Shown one piece after another: positions 1 to 10,270 of a stretch of 64,000 nt of DNA. Position 1 is the first letter of the stretch; every line of letters starts with the position of its first letter. The stretch is from NCBI GenBank assembly GCA_029747015.1, contig JAKOGI010001349.1, forward strand, positions 154,501 through 218,500, written 5' to 3'. Below the pieces are notes generated by a model. The model ran no database searches. It worked only from the letters and a program-made list of their open reading frames with translations, and was not told the DNA's origin. A program made the position numbers and the translations under genes. This DNA is from Carnegiea gigantea (lineage: Eukaryota > Streptophyta > Magnoliopsida > Caryophyllales > Cactaceae).

Positions 1-1370
1 ATGGCCTCATGATCTTATTTCCTAACCATTTGGGATTTTTTAAAAAATTTAACTCTTCTGTAATTTTTTCAATAATTACATTTTTGTAATGAATTATTTT
101 ATTTGTGGCCTCAAATTTGTATATTGTATTTGACTTTCTCATAATAATAATAATAATAATAACAATAATAATAATTTGTCTCTTTCTTGCTTTCCCCTTT
201 TTTTTTCCCCTGACTCTGCTCAATTTCCCTTCTCTCTCTATGTTTCTCCCTCTCTTCTCCGCTCCTCTCTCAGCTCCAAAGTGCCTTCAAAGAACCCAAC
301 TTGGCTCTCGAATTGCATTCCCAGATTAGGAAATCAAAGGACCCAAAAAAAAATAAAAAAATCAAACAACCACAAACCGGTTGAAACTAAACCTGGCAAT
401 TCAACCCCAGATTCAACACACTAGGGAATGAAATCACATATCAAGAGCCAAAAATTACAACGCAGATGAAGAGACGAAATTTTGGGACGAATAATTGAAC
501 GTGAAATACTAGTCACGGTGTCGTCCTCTTTCTCGTCGCCGGTCAGGGTTGTTCGACCACAACACCCCCTCCCTCCCGCCCTCTCGGTGTCAGCAATTAG
601 GATCTGTGTTCGAAGAAGACGAGCAGTTAGGGACAACAACCTTACTTGTTTGCAGTTCTTCCTCGTCCCCAGTGTAGCAAATCTTCCACGTCAGGCACGC
701 AAATGTGGTCCTCTCTCCTCCTCTCTGATTGGTTATGCCAATAGTAAGCGGATAACGATGGGGCAAAATGAATTATGAGTTTTTTTAAAAAATATATATA
801 TATATTAATGTTAATTCCTGTTGGTTAGGACTTGACCATTTAACCCTCTTTTAAGTGAGGGGTTTAAGTTCCGAAAATATAAGGAGGAACTTAATATCTC
901 AGGTAGTAAGTCTGACTTCTTTAAAGTTCACACCAAATATAAAGAAGGGGAATTTTGAATATGAGGTTTCAAGTTCTATTTCTTTTTTTCTCATCAAATA
1001 AGACCTTAATGTCGTTTCAGCATAAATTTAATTTACTGTGAAGTCCATCAGTAAAATTTGGTTTGGCATATGCTTTATCATAAGGTACTGCATTTAAATC
1101 GGACAGCTTATTTCTCATGCTGAGTGTAAGAAAATAAACTTGACAATTGGAAGTTCAATTTGGGCTTATACTAAGATGATGTTAAGTTGGTTATGATTGG
1201 ATTTGGGATCATGCAATTACACATTACGCAGTTGGTAGTTACCATGTTTCTAGTGTTGGGTAGAGCCTAATTATAAGTCATTCGGGGCAGGTAAGCACCA
1301 CATCTTCTAAGTTTATCCCCGCAGTGTTTAAGGCTCTTTTCTGTTGGCCATAAGATACGATTATACGTGA
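1..1370. other. No gene recognised; AT-rich flank with an (ATA)n microsatellite
   Basis: No coding homology was recognised on either strand. A trinucleotide microsatellite of ATA/AAT units lies at about 142-174. The 480-780 stretch is more GC-rich and has an open frame of about 98 codons, but its arginine/serine/proline-rich translation has no recognisable motif. It could be the 5' end of a gene or transposon filler. Confidence 0.5.
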
Positions 1371-1420
1371 TAAGAATTTGCAAGAATTTGTAAGAATTTA
1401 GAAGAAGTTATAAGGATAGA
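1371..1420. repeat. Short 10-bp-period direct repeat
   Basis: About five units of a 10-bp motif close to TAAGAATTTG stand head to tail with increasing divergence to the right. The period matches that of the larger array at 1781-2010. Confidence 0.55.
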
Positions 1421-1780
1421 TTGAAATAGTTTTAGAATTATTTTAGATATTATGCATAACTGATGGATGTGTGATTTGTGAAATAAATTATTTTGTGAAA
1501 GTAAATTACATATAATATATCAGTAATAAAACAACAACGTCTAATGTGGGTTCCGTTTGCACGGAGTTTGAGAAATTTCAATGTAAGCGACCTTATCTTT
1601 GTAGTTATCCCTACCCACATAGAGATCGATTCCAATAGATTCACAAAAAAATATGTAATATGTCAGTGATATTTATGAAATTAATTTTATACCTTCACCA
1701 AACAAATTATTATTATTATTTTTTTTAATTTATGGTTTGTTTGTTATAAGCATATTACATGAACAGATAGTACATTTAAA

Positions 1781-2010
1781 TAAGTTGAAGTAGGTTTGAG
1801 CAGGTTTAAGTAGGTTGGACTAGGAGAAATCAGGTTTGAGCAGATTATAGCAGGTTTGACCAGTAGTAAGCAGATTGGAGCAGTTTAAATCAACTTTGTA
1901 AGTGGGTTAGAGCAAGTTGAAGCAAGGTTAACTAGTAGTTAGCACATTTGAACAGATTAGAGCGGATTAAAGCAGGTTGGACTAACAATTATTAGCACAT
2001 TGGAGCATGC
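1781..2010. repeat. Degenerate 10-bp tandem array
   Basis: Roughly twenty consecutive 10-bp units resemble CAGGTTTGAG, with variants such as TAGGTTTGAG, CAGATTATAG, AGCAAGTTGA and AGCAGGTTGG. Phase is kept at exactly 10 bp over at least the first dozen units, while single positions vary. Ordinary genes do not look like this. Short phased units are a usual feature of subterminal regions of DNA transposons (CACTA, Mutator), where transposase binds, but no element ends were identified here. Confidence 0.7.
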
Positions 2011-2930
2011 AGCAAGTTCAATATATTCATAACGAACAGGCCCTTAGATACAAAGAAATTTTGAGTATCTCCAATTATCATTCTCGATGAACAAAAATAA
2101 TAGTGAAATAAAATAATTAATGAGAATAAACATTTAAACAAGCCAATTAAGTAATAATAAAATAAATATTGGATCACAAGTTTATAGAACCAAATATGTT
2201 CTAAACTTGAGCTTTATTTTTTTTTTTAAACATTAGTTTCATCATTGTATGAGTAAATAAAAAAATTTCTTTAATTAAAATAAACCCTTGTAGATAACAT
2301 AACAAGTTTTCTCAGAAAAATTGAATAGAACCCTTAAATTGAATTCTATTTAGATTAAATAAATTAAAATTAGTATTCTTAAAATAAGATTACCAAAAAA
2401 TTACAAAGATAAATCCCTCAAAATATTAAACTAACATTCATAAAATATAAAAACTTTAAAAATAAAGATAATTATAGAATTTTGCTTTTTTGGTTAGAAA
2501 AAGAAAGAAATGAAAAAAAATATTAAGTCTATAAAAACAATGTGTTTTTGCAATATTATGTTCCTAAAAGTATATGTAGATTTTTCATATAGATAATATA
2601 GGAAAAAATATATATCTGGAAAAAAAAATGACAAGTTGAATATTGTAACAAATATATACCCCTTTCTATAAAAACATGTCACAAAAAACATGCATTGGCC
2701 AATAATTAAAGGAATTGTAAGACGATGTAAAAACTTATAAGAATTTGTTAAAGATGTAAGGAAATGTAAGGAGATATAAGAAAACATAAATTGTAGCTTT
2801 ATCGTTCACTGTTGCAAAAAAGAATAGGGTCTAAATCTACATGCATAAACGAAGCTATCTTGGGGTCACAGGCCCCCCCCCAAAACAAACAAAGTTTTTA
2901 ACATATTTGCCAAACCTCTGCGACTGTCCC
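2011..2930. other. AT-rich DNA without a recognised gene
   Basis: Very AT-rich sequence with no long or recognisable frame. Positions about 2710-2790 again carry loose 10-bp phased motifs (TAAGAATTTG, TGTAAGGAAA), and a C9 run sits at 2873-2881. Confidence 0.5.
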
Positions 2931-2931
2931 A

Positions 2932-3125
2932 AAGTAGCTTAGTGGGCAATGGGCACAAGTGTGGCAAGCGTGGCATGCACGCGTGAAGGGCTCGCGTTCT
3001 CGATACCCTTGAGGATCAATTTTATTTGTCTAATCCTTTTTTATCTCTCCCAAGCGTGAAGGGCTCGTGCTCTCGATACCCTTGAGGACCAATTTATTTG
3101 TCTAATCCTTTTTTATCTCTCAAAA
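2932..3125 (+). mobile_element. Possible tRNA-derived SINE-like sequence
   Basis: A string near 2935-2947 (TAGCTTAGTGGG) fits the RNA polymerase III A-box consensus of tRNA-derived SINEs. About 55-60 bp downstream a B-box-like string (TTCTCGATACC) appears, and again in a second copy. The A-to-B spacing is longer than normal and the B box is imperfect, so this is a weak call. It could simply be a duplicated unique sequence. Confidence 0.3.
2981..3121. repeat. Tandem duplication of a ~70-bp unit
   Basis: Two direct copies, 2981-3050 and 3054-3121, both begin GCGTGAAGGGCTCG and end in TCCTTTTTTATCTCTC. They differ by a few substitutions and a one-base length change. The copies are similar enough that the duplication is fairly recent compared with the surrounding decayed DNA. 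Confidence 0.85.
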
Positions 3126-3579
3126 TTTTTCCTGGTAGCCCACACTATTGTTTGTAGCACTAGGCAATGGGCTAGGTCAGGCTAAGTTTGAGTCGGCCAA
3201 TTAAGCAAACTGGCTAGGTCGGGCCAGCAAGACTCAACTATATGGGTCATGGGCCACGTGACCCTGAGCCACCCGTGATCTGCCCATAACAATCTTGTTC
3301 CATATATGTTCTGTTTGGACCTTGGTCCACTGACATAGTATATAAAACTTAATAAAAATGTGATATCATTCATTTTAACTACTTGCAATTATTAAATTTA
3401 ATGATTGACTAAAATAAACAAAAATTGAATTAAAATTAAAGTTATATGTTTCTTAACAAATGTGGAACTGAAACAGTACATATTTCTATTTAAAGAATAA
3501 CTTTTTTTTCAACTATTTTTTTGTGTATTTTTCTATTGGCATGTTGCAGTTATCTTGGATTCATAATAAAAGTAAAGGG

Positions 3580-3618
<39 letters not shown>

Positions 3619-3760
3619 TGATGATGATGATGATGATGATGATAATAAAAAACAATAATAACGTAATGAAATTAATAATAATAATGGTAACAGTAATAGT
3701 AGTAGTACTACTACTATTGTAGTGTTAGTAGGAGTAATAACAACAACAACAACAATAACA
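3580..3760. repeat. Compound trinucleotide microsatellite
   Basis: A TAA/ATA run from about 3582 changes to GAT/ATG units (about 3615-3642) and then to interrupted AAC/AAT/AGT units. It gives a long, low-complexity serine/leucine open frame on the minus strand that has no coding value. Confidence 0.9.
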
Positions 3761-4479
3761 GAAAAAACAACAACAACCACAACAATCCTACTAATAATTT
3801 TTTTTGGCATTATGGAACGCACTCACTTACGTGAGTGATAACTTACGATCCTGTGGTGCAAGCCAACACCACATTGCGGGCAAGTCCGTGGCGAACTAGT
3901 AGGAGTGATACTGGTGGCGTAGGTGCTCATTACCTCTTCATTCCGAAATCGAGACCTCCTGCCAAAAATCCAATGCTCGAAACCACAATAATAAGTCATA
4001 AAAGTAAGGTTGCCTACGACGGTATCTCCTCGAATCCATAAAAGTAGAACCTACACTAAAACTTACTGTTGTTACAGTGGTATTTTCTGTGGTCGTAGTG
4101 TAAACAAGCCAATATAGCCATATGCATACCTACAAAAGGAAGGAGTACTTGAACTTGGTATTTGAGGTATGTAGGGCTCAATCTTACCACTAGCATGACT
4201 AAACTAAGATGTCATTTCTTACCAAAGACCCTTAATCATATATAAGATGACCTTATCCTAGCATTTGCATTTGATTTGTTAAGTTCGGATTTTTCAACAA
4301 GATTACTGCAAGGCCTACTTTTATGAGATCGACATATACATTATTGAGCTTTCATCAATTCGATAAGTCATTCGACAAAAGATTTATTTGTAATAACTAA
4401 TTAAGTAGGGTATGTGTGTGCACACCTATATACATACATACATATATGTGTGCATATGTGTGTGTGTGTGTGTGAGAGA
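3761..4479. other. No gene recognised; mixed microsatellites
   Basis: The region ends in a TG tract followed by GA (about 4455-4483). An open frame of 68 codons at 3835-4041 has no recognisable domain. Nothing else could be supported. Confidence 0.45.
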
Positions 4480-5345
4480 GAGAATGACATCAAATGAGAA
4501 GTGGGGGTTTAAATAAGAGATGAAAAGCATTCATCATAGCCATTGAGATTTGTTCCAATGCACCAGATTGTGCCACATCTCCATTGACTCACACACCTAC
4601 CCACCACCCTATCCCTCTAGCCTATCCATGCAAGACACAAAAACCACGACAATGTTGATAGCAACAACGAACAACACTGCCGCTGCCAGCAGCGGATGCA
4701 AAACCTAATCAAAGATCATTGTCCTCCGATGAGCCTCATGATGTCGGCGTTTTCTCTCTCCTCCGTTGGGCCATTTTGTTTTCAGAAAATCCAAGCTACT
4801 TGTGATAGGGTTCACCCTTGCCCTATTCTTATTGCTTTCCCCGACAGGGTTTCTTATTATTCTGGCCACTTTGCCACCGAAAAAATCCATTGGGTTGTTT
4901 ATGATGAAGCAGAGCCTAGAGGAAGCGATGTAGGGCTAACGTGAATTAGAAAAGAAAGAGAAGAAGCATATGAGGGTCCGAGTAAGGACATATTCATGGT
5001 TGCTAGCGAGAGCAGAAGCGAGGACACATTCATCAATGAAGGTGCAACGCTGACGACATCAGTCTCGCCGATGAAGGACGACCACCGACAAAGGTTCACC
5101 ATTCACCAGGGAGCTAGGCAGTAGCTGCGGTGAGTGATGGGTCGCGGCAGTTAGGGTTTTGATGATTGCATAGTGTTTTTGTGGGTTAGGGGGTGAGAAG
5201 GCAAGCAACGACATGGCAAAGTGATAGCTTTTGGATGATGATGCAAGGGCTAAATTATAAACTTCTTACTTCTCATTGAAAACCCCACTTCTCACCGGAT
5301 ATTTTCCTTATTGAAAACCCCACTTCTCACCTGATATTTTCCCTA
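4480..5345. mobile_element. Non-autonomous DNA transposon with terminal inverted repeats
   Basis: The left end (about 4484-4516) reads ATCAAATGAGAAGTGGGGG and the right end (about 5308-5340) is its inverted match, with reverse complement ATCAGGTGAGAAGTGGGG. The arms are about 30 bp. The right arm is itself duplicated in tandem (about 5278-5311 and 5312-5345). The interior, about 4600-5160, is richer in GC than the flanks and carries short gene-like frames without recognisable domains, which would suit a Mutator-like element that has picked up foreign sequence. No clear target duplication was found because the left flank is a GA microsatellite. Confidence 0.5.
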
Positions 5346-5703
5346 TATTTATGCATGTGTGTATGCATGTATGTATATGTGTATTCCCGTCCTTCCTTGC
5401 TAGTCCGAAAAGTGATTTGCATCTTAGGAGAATCACTCGTCTTTTATTTTCTTTCTATAATTTTTGTATTCATTCCCTTTTTCTTAGGGAGGTAGGTTCT
5501 TAGGGTTTTCCTCTTTTAATATTTTCTTTTTTAAAAATCAATAACCTTGTTTTTTCCCAATAAAAATTGTGCTTTCACAAGAAAGCCATAAAAAAATTCA
5601 TTTTCAACCAGACTCCTTTGGAGTTAGTAAAGTGATGAGCCCACCTTGGAAATGAGATAATGTAGGTGTACTTAACATGTCACAAGATGCAATTTTCAAA
5701 GAA
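5346..5703. other. No gene recognised
   Basis: AT-rich spacer between two transposon-like units. Nothing could be supported. Confidence 0.5.
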
Positions 5704-5711
5704 GCACGTCT

Positions 5712-6828
5712 AAGGATGGCAACGGGTTGGATCAGATGATGGACATCTGAATATGACCCTATTAACATTTGGTTCCAAAAATCTGATGCAACTCCAATCT
5801 GACAAAGGCAGTTGTCCCATCTGAATCCAGTCCAGATCATAACGGATGAAATCCTAATCCAATTCAATCTAATCTGATCTGATCTGATCATTTTTCTACG
5901 CCATTTTTATTGTAATTTTTTGATTTTCCTTACTGTTTTGTGGATTTTTGTTTTGAAGCAATCATGCAAAGATTTATGGTGATATAGTAGGGTTTAACTA
6001 CCAAATAAAGAAAACTATTGCACTAGAATCATCCAAATTTGAAGAAGTCTACAACTTACAAAATGAGCTCAAATGCAAATTGCCAAATTGTCATAGATTT
6101 CTAATTATTAGATGAAGAATAGTGTGATTACCTAGAAATTACCAAAAAAATTAACCCTAAAAAAACAGTAAGAGAAGCAGGGCAGGGGAGGCAAAACTAG
6201 CAGGAAAATCGAAAAATTAACCAAAAAGATATGAATTCTAGGAGAAATATGGTCACTGAAAGGAGAAGGAGAATGGGAAACACCAACGGTGCTCATGGTG
6301 GTGACTTCTGAGTTCTGGCGGTGGCGCTTGAGCATGACCAACAATAAAGAGTAAAGGAGGAGAGGGAAGGGGTCATAGAGAAGGGGAGAGGAGAGACCGA
6401 GAGAAAGGAGAGATCAAGGACTAAGGTATGTATTCGAAAGCACAGAGTGCTAGTTGTCAGCGACGACTAAGCCAATAGCAGGCGATGCCACAGTTGACTG
6501 GTGATTCGGCAAGGGGAGAGCGAGGAGGCATTAGAGCTTGAGATTTCAGGTTAGGGAGTTAAGATTTTGACATTTAAATATCTAAAAGACATGGGCCTGT
6601 GGTTGATGCATTGGGCCGTTGTTAGGTGACTTTTTTTTAAAAAAATTTGTTAGGTCAGTTTTTAATTGGATCGGTAAAGCAAAATTCAAATTCGCGTCAA
6701 CCTGATTCCGATTCACATTTTTCAAATTAGATTCGGATCGGATTGCTTTCTAGTGCATTTGGATAGGATTTTTTAGCCTTAGATCGGGTTGGATTTGCTT
6801 CAAACTCAGATTAAACTACCATCTGTAA
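5712..6828. mobile_element. hAT-like non-autonomous element
   Basis: The left end AAGGATGGCAACGGG is the sort of terminus (GGATGGCAA) seen in plant hAT MITEs. The right end, read on the other strand, is TTACAGATGGTAGTTT, a diverged inverted match. Flanking 8-bp strings GCACGTCT (5704-5711) and TCATGTCT (6829-6836) agree at six of eight bases, as an old 8-bp hAT target duplication would. Subterminal stretches on both sides are rich in GATCGGATT-like motifs. No transposase frame remains. Confidence 0.45.
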
Positions 6829-6836
6829 TCATGTCT

Positions 6837-7073
6837 GACTCAATCTATCATGTTGCAAGAATTTGGAAACCATGGTGTAAATGTTAGTGAACTCATGGCC
6901 CAGTTAGAGGAAAATCTTAAACAAGCATGAAAGCCCAGGAAGACATCATTGTAGAATCAAAAAGAGTAATCAATGGCCATTAATTGTTCAAGCCCGGCTA
7001 ACGAAAGAGTTGAGAAATTAGAACAATTACTAAAGAGTTCTAACATATTTTAAAACATTTAATAGATACATGC
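6837..7073 (+). pseudogene. Possible 5' part of the interrupted Ty3/gypsy gag region
   Basis: Broken + strand frames here include a stretch reading ELMAQLEENLKQA, resembling the helical N-terminal part of plant Ty3/gypsy gag. The Cassandra-like element at 7074-8062 separates it from the clear gag homology that resumes at about 8080. The link is inferred from position and coding character only. Confidence 0.25.
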
Positions 7074-7349
7074 TGTAACACCATGACCCTCTGGGTCACA
7101 GACAATTACCAAGAACAGTTTCATTGGTCGTTTACTGACCTCATAAATCACCATATGGTTTCTGGTCTGTTTCATCCTTACTCACTCGTTGCCTGTGAGA
7201 CATCCCAGGAGGTCACTCATTCTAATATTTTTCTACAATAAGCACTTAATTGTGCAGTTCTTAAGAACTTGCTTCCCAAAAAGGAAGATGCACATTTGGT
7301 GATATAAGTAGTTGCTTCAATCTTTTTAAGTCATACTCGGGGTATTATA
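7074..7349 (-). repeat. Cassandra-like LTR, copy A (3' LTR in minus sense)
   Basis: In minus orientation this LTR runs from TATAATACCCCG to GGTGTTACA, so the initial TG has become TA. It contains a decayed 5S rRNA segment that includes GTGACCTCCTGGGA, and it shares GACAATTACCAAGAA near its end with the inverted copy at 7804-8062. Confidence 0.7.
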
Positions 7350-7504
7350 TTTACCTTAATTGAAAAGCACAATGTTCCCATTGTGCCTCACAAATCGACA
7401 AACCTACATGTCATTATGATCGACAATCCATCCTAGTATCTTTGCCTCACTAGGTGATTGCCGAGGGCTCTCCCATCCACTGGCGCAACTTACGGTTGTG
7501 GTTT

Positions 7505-7517
7505 GGCTTTGATACCA
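7505..7517 (-). other. Primer binding site, tRNA-Met type
   Basis: On the minus strand the string is TGGTATCAAAGCC. It differs by one base from TGGTATCAGAGCC, the usual plant initiator-methionine tRNA primer site used by Cassandra and Ty1/copia elements. It lies 2 bp inside the end of the 7520-7800 LTR, which fixes the element's orientation as minus. Confidence 0.75.
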
Positions 7518-7519
7518 TC

Positions 7520-7800
7520 TATAATTCCCCAATTCCCCCGAACCTCCCCAAGTCGCGAACAGTTATGAGGAAGGGATTTATTGATCATTGACTGATCCCA
7601 CAAATCACCACAGGGCTTTCCAGCATACTTCATCCTTGCTTACACGGTTTATGAGAAACTTCCCAGGAAGTCATCCATCCCAAGATTTCTCCATAGCAAG
7701 TATGCTCAAATGTACAATTCTTAAAAGTAGGTTTCCCGAAACGGAAGATACACCTTTGGTGATATAAGCAATCACTTCAATCCTTTTAAGCTATAATCGG
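7520..7800 (-). repeat. Cassandra-like LTR, copy B (5' LTR in minus sense)
   Basis: Aligned with copy A over nearly its full length, including TTTGGTGATATAAG near the start in minus sense and the 5S-like core with ACTTCCCAGGAAGTCATCCATCCC on the + strand across about 7660-7684. About 9 bp of the outer end is missing where it meets the inverted copy. Confidence 0.65.
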
Positions 7801-7803
7801 GTT

Positions 7804-8062
7804 GAAAGGATTGAAGCCACGCTTATATCACCAAACATGCATACTGCTTTTCGAGGATTCCACTGTTAAGAACTCCATAGTTAAAGCGTGCTTGTTGTGA
7901 AGAAATCTTAGGATGGGTGACCTGCTGGGAAGTTTCCTAAACACGTGTAAGCGAGGATGGAAGTCATCGAAAAGGCTAGTGGTAATTTATGGGGTTAGTC
8001 GATTGTGCTTAAAGTCATTCTTGGTAATTGTCCGTGGCCAGGGGAGGGGTCAAGGCGTTACA
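7804..8062 (+). repeat. Inverted Cassandra-like LTR, copy C, with the best-kept 5S segment
   Basis: Positions about 7862-7960 keep the core of plant 5S rRNA: AACTCCATAGTTAAAGCGTGC corresponds to the A-box part, and GGATGGGTGACC to the intermediate/C-box part, followed by TGCTGGGAAGT. It is a diverged relic and not a transcribed 5S gene: the first ~40 bases of 5S RNA are not recognisable. With copy B it forms an inverted repeat of about 260-bp arms with a very short spacer around 7790-7804. Confidence 0.7.
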
Positions 8063-10250
8063 CATCCCCTTACACGTCATTCGCTAAAAGGAAATTGCCA
8101 CCTACGGTCAAATTTTTAGGATATTCTTAAATTTACCAAAATAGGTAATCCCGAGTCCCATTTGAGGAATTTTACAAATGGCATCTGTTTAAAAGGAGTG
8201 AACAAAGAACTTTTCCTATAGATGTTCCGATTAACTGAGGGGGCGTTAAAACTAGTTTCACTCACTCGATTGACAAAAGATCAATGCATAGGAAGGTTCA
8301 CAGAAGAGTTCTTGGCCAAATATACTTATAATGCCAAATTGATGACCACTCTATGTGATCTTGAACTAAGGGAAAAAGAGAAATCCTTCCCAGACTAGTT
8401 GGCCTATCAAAGAGCTAAGGGAGTTAGTGATTAATATGTCCCTAGAAAAGGAATAGATATGTATGATATTAAAAACTTATAACCTTCCTATAGCCATCCC
8501 ATCAAGCACCAACTTCTTGGAACTTTGTGGTGCTACACAAGGCTAAAATGTTAATAGAGGAAGATATGCAAAAGAATCCAAAGCCCAATTATACTAACAA
8601 CAAAGGCTAGTATAACGAAGGTGAAAAAGCTACAACTGTCACTATAACCAAGAACGAAGTCCATATGGTGGAAGCACCTAGACCTCCCCGACCCCACAGG
8701 GCCTACACCCTAATAGGTATGAAATTAGGAGAGGCTTTCAAGCGATTAGAAGCCCAAGAAATCTCTAAACCTATCAGACCAACTCCTAATTTGTCATAGG
8801 ATAAAAGTTCTAAGCTATAGAAACCAAATGCCTATTGTTAGTATTATCGTGGCCATAGGCACCCAATGAACGATTGTGGGTCTTAAATAACATAATCTAA
8901 TAGATGATTGACAATAGAAGCTTACTTTTTGAATGTGAATAACCCTAATAATTAGGCTAGTCCATTAAGCAATATCTTATACATGTCCATCAAAGAGATG
9001 AGCTTTGAGCCGTCTGACTTCATCGCACATGAAATCAATGGAATTTGGTGTAATGACATAAAGAACATAGGGCTTGGCCCCATTACCCCTTTAGAAATTG
9101 CCTATGTTAAATGGATAAATCCCACTTAGAAGACATCAACCATTTTTCTCAGTCAGGGAGAGCCTTTAAGCCTCCTCAACTTGCCAAAGAAAACCCCACA
9201 ATAGTCTTCCGTACAACTTAAGAAGGAGGAGCCAATAGAAAATCTCTTACGGAAAATGCTTAAGAAGACCAAAACAAATGTCACAATCTAGCAGCTTTAG
9301 TATCCTCCTTCAACCATAGGGAAGTACTCCCAAATGACTTAGCAAAAATAGAAAGTCCATGTAAAATCACACCTAAAGCAGTACTTAGATTTTTGGCAAC
9401 CACTATGACCTTCAATGGCATCAACCTTCCTTCTGAAAGGTGTACGACATAATAAGGCACTCTACCTTACTACATCATGCATGCACAAATTCATACCCAT
9501 GACCGTAGTGGACAATGGGTCATTGGTCAATACATGTCTACTCAAAACAACTTAAAAGCTAGTCCTTACTAAGAAAGACATGAATCCCTCTGTCTAAGGA
9601 CTAAGGGCTTATGATAGTATGCATCGTACACTCAGAGGACCTGTAACCCTTAATATAACCATGGGAGGAGTCGAATGCAAGGTGCGTTTTAGAAAATCAA
9701 AATTTCCGTCACCTTTAAGCTATTATTAACTCGCTATTGGCTACATTACCTAAAGGCCATCCCATTTACCCTTCATTAAAAGATAAACATGGTTGTCAAA
9801 GGGGTGTAGCAACCACTAATGTAGATCCTATGTCAATCACTATTGAGAAGACCTCTGCTCTAGATGTCAAATGTGATAAAAAAGGCTTAAAAATATAGGA
9901 ATTCACCCGACTAATATGCAGTCACTGAATCAAAGGACCTAGCACCTTTTGACTTTGACTCATACTTAAAATTAACGCCATGATTTCAAGATATTTATTC
10001 ATGGAACCCGACATGGAACAAAAATTAAGACTCAAGTTCCAACTCTAAAACATGTTTGTCTACTTATTCAGGCTAGGCCATATAAGCCCACCACACAAGA
10101 ACTTCACATCATAATTTGATATGACAAACTCAGAAAGCTTCTCTCTAACAAAGTTCCCATATAATTATGCATTCCATCCTTAGGCTCCAACATTAAATGG
10201 ATAGTTTTTGCAAGAAGGGAAACCTACCCTTACTACAGCTTCACACAAAC
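8063..10250 (+). pseudogene. Ty3/gypsy gag-protease remnant
   Basis: Conceptual translation in shifting frames recovers gag and protease of a plant Ty3/gypsy element. The 8100-8560 stretch resembles the gag core, with a GALKLVSLTRL-like segment and FTEEFLAKYTYNAKLMTTLCDLE. A CCHC-like cysteine/histidine cluster lies near 8830-8880. The lead-in to the protease (HNKALYLTTSCMHKFIP) is followed by VVDNGSLVN near 9505-9535, where DNGS is the active-site form typical of this gypsy group. Numerous stops and frameshifts interrupt it. Reverse transcriptase, RNase H and integrase were not seen downstream, and the homology fades near 10240. It is an old fragment whose 5' part is split by the Cassandra-like unit. 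Confidence 0.65.
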
Positions 10251-10270
10251 ACAATATGTTCACTGTTCAA

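Larger units (their letters stand above)
7074..8062 (-). mobile_element. Cassandra-like TRIM retrotransposon with an extra inverted LTR
   Basis: Three copies of a ~270-bp LTR lie here. Two (7074-7349 and about 7520-7800) are in minus orientation. A third (about 7804-8062) is inverted and abuts the second almost directly. The LTRs contain 5S rRNA-derived sequence, the defining trait of Cassandra TRIMs. The two minus-oriented copies are separated by only ~170 bp holding a tRNA-Met-type primer site and no coding region. The outer ends read TGTAACACC and GGCGTTACA. The flanking 5-mers CATGC (7069-7073) and CATCC (8063-8067) match at four of five bases, suggesting the compound unit inserted, or at least ends, as one piece. 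It sits inside an older gypsy gag remnant. Confidence 0.75.

Noticed and set aside
3550..3822. Serine/leucine-rich 90-codon minus-strand frame
   Set aside because: Encoded by trinucleotide microsatellites.
7862..7960. A functional 5S rRNA gene
   Set aside because: The 5' third of 5S RNA is missing, several conserved positions are changed, and the segment lies within a retrotransposon LTR.
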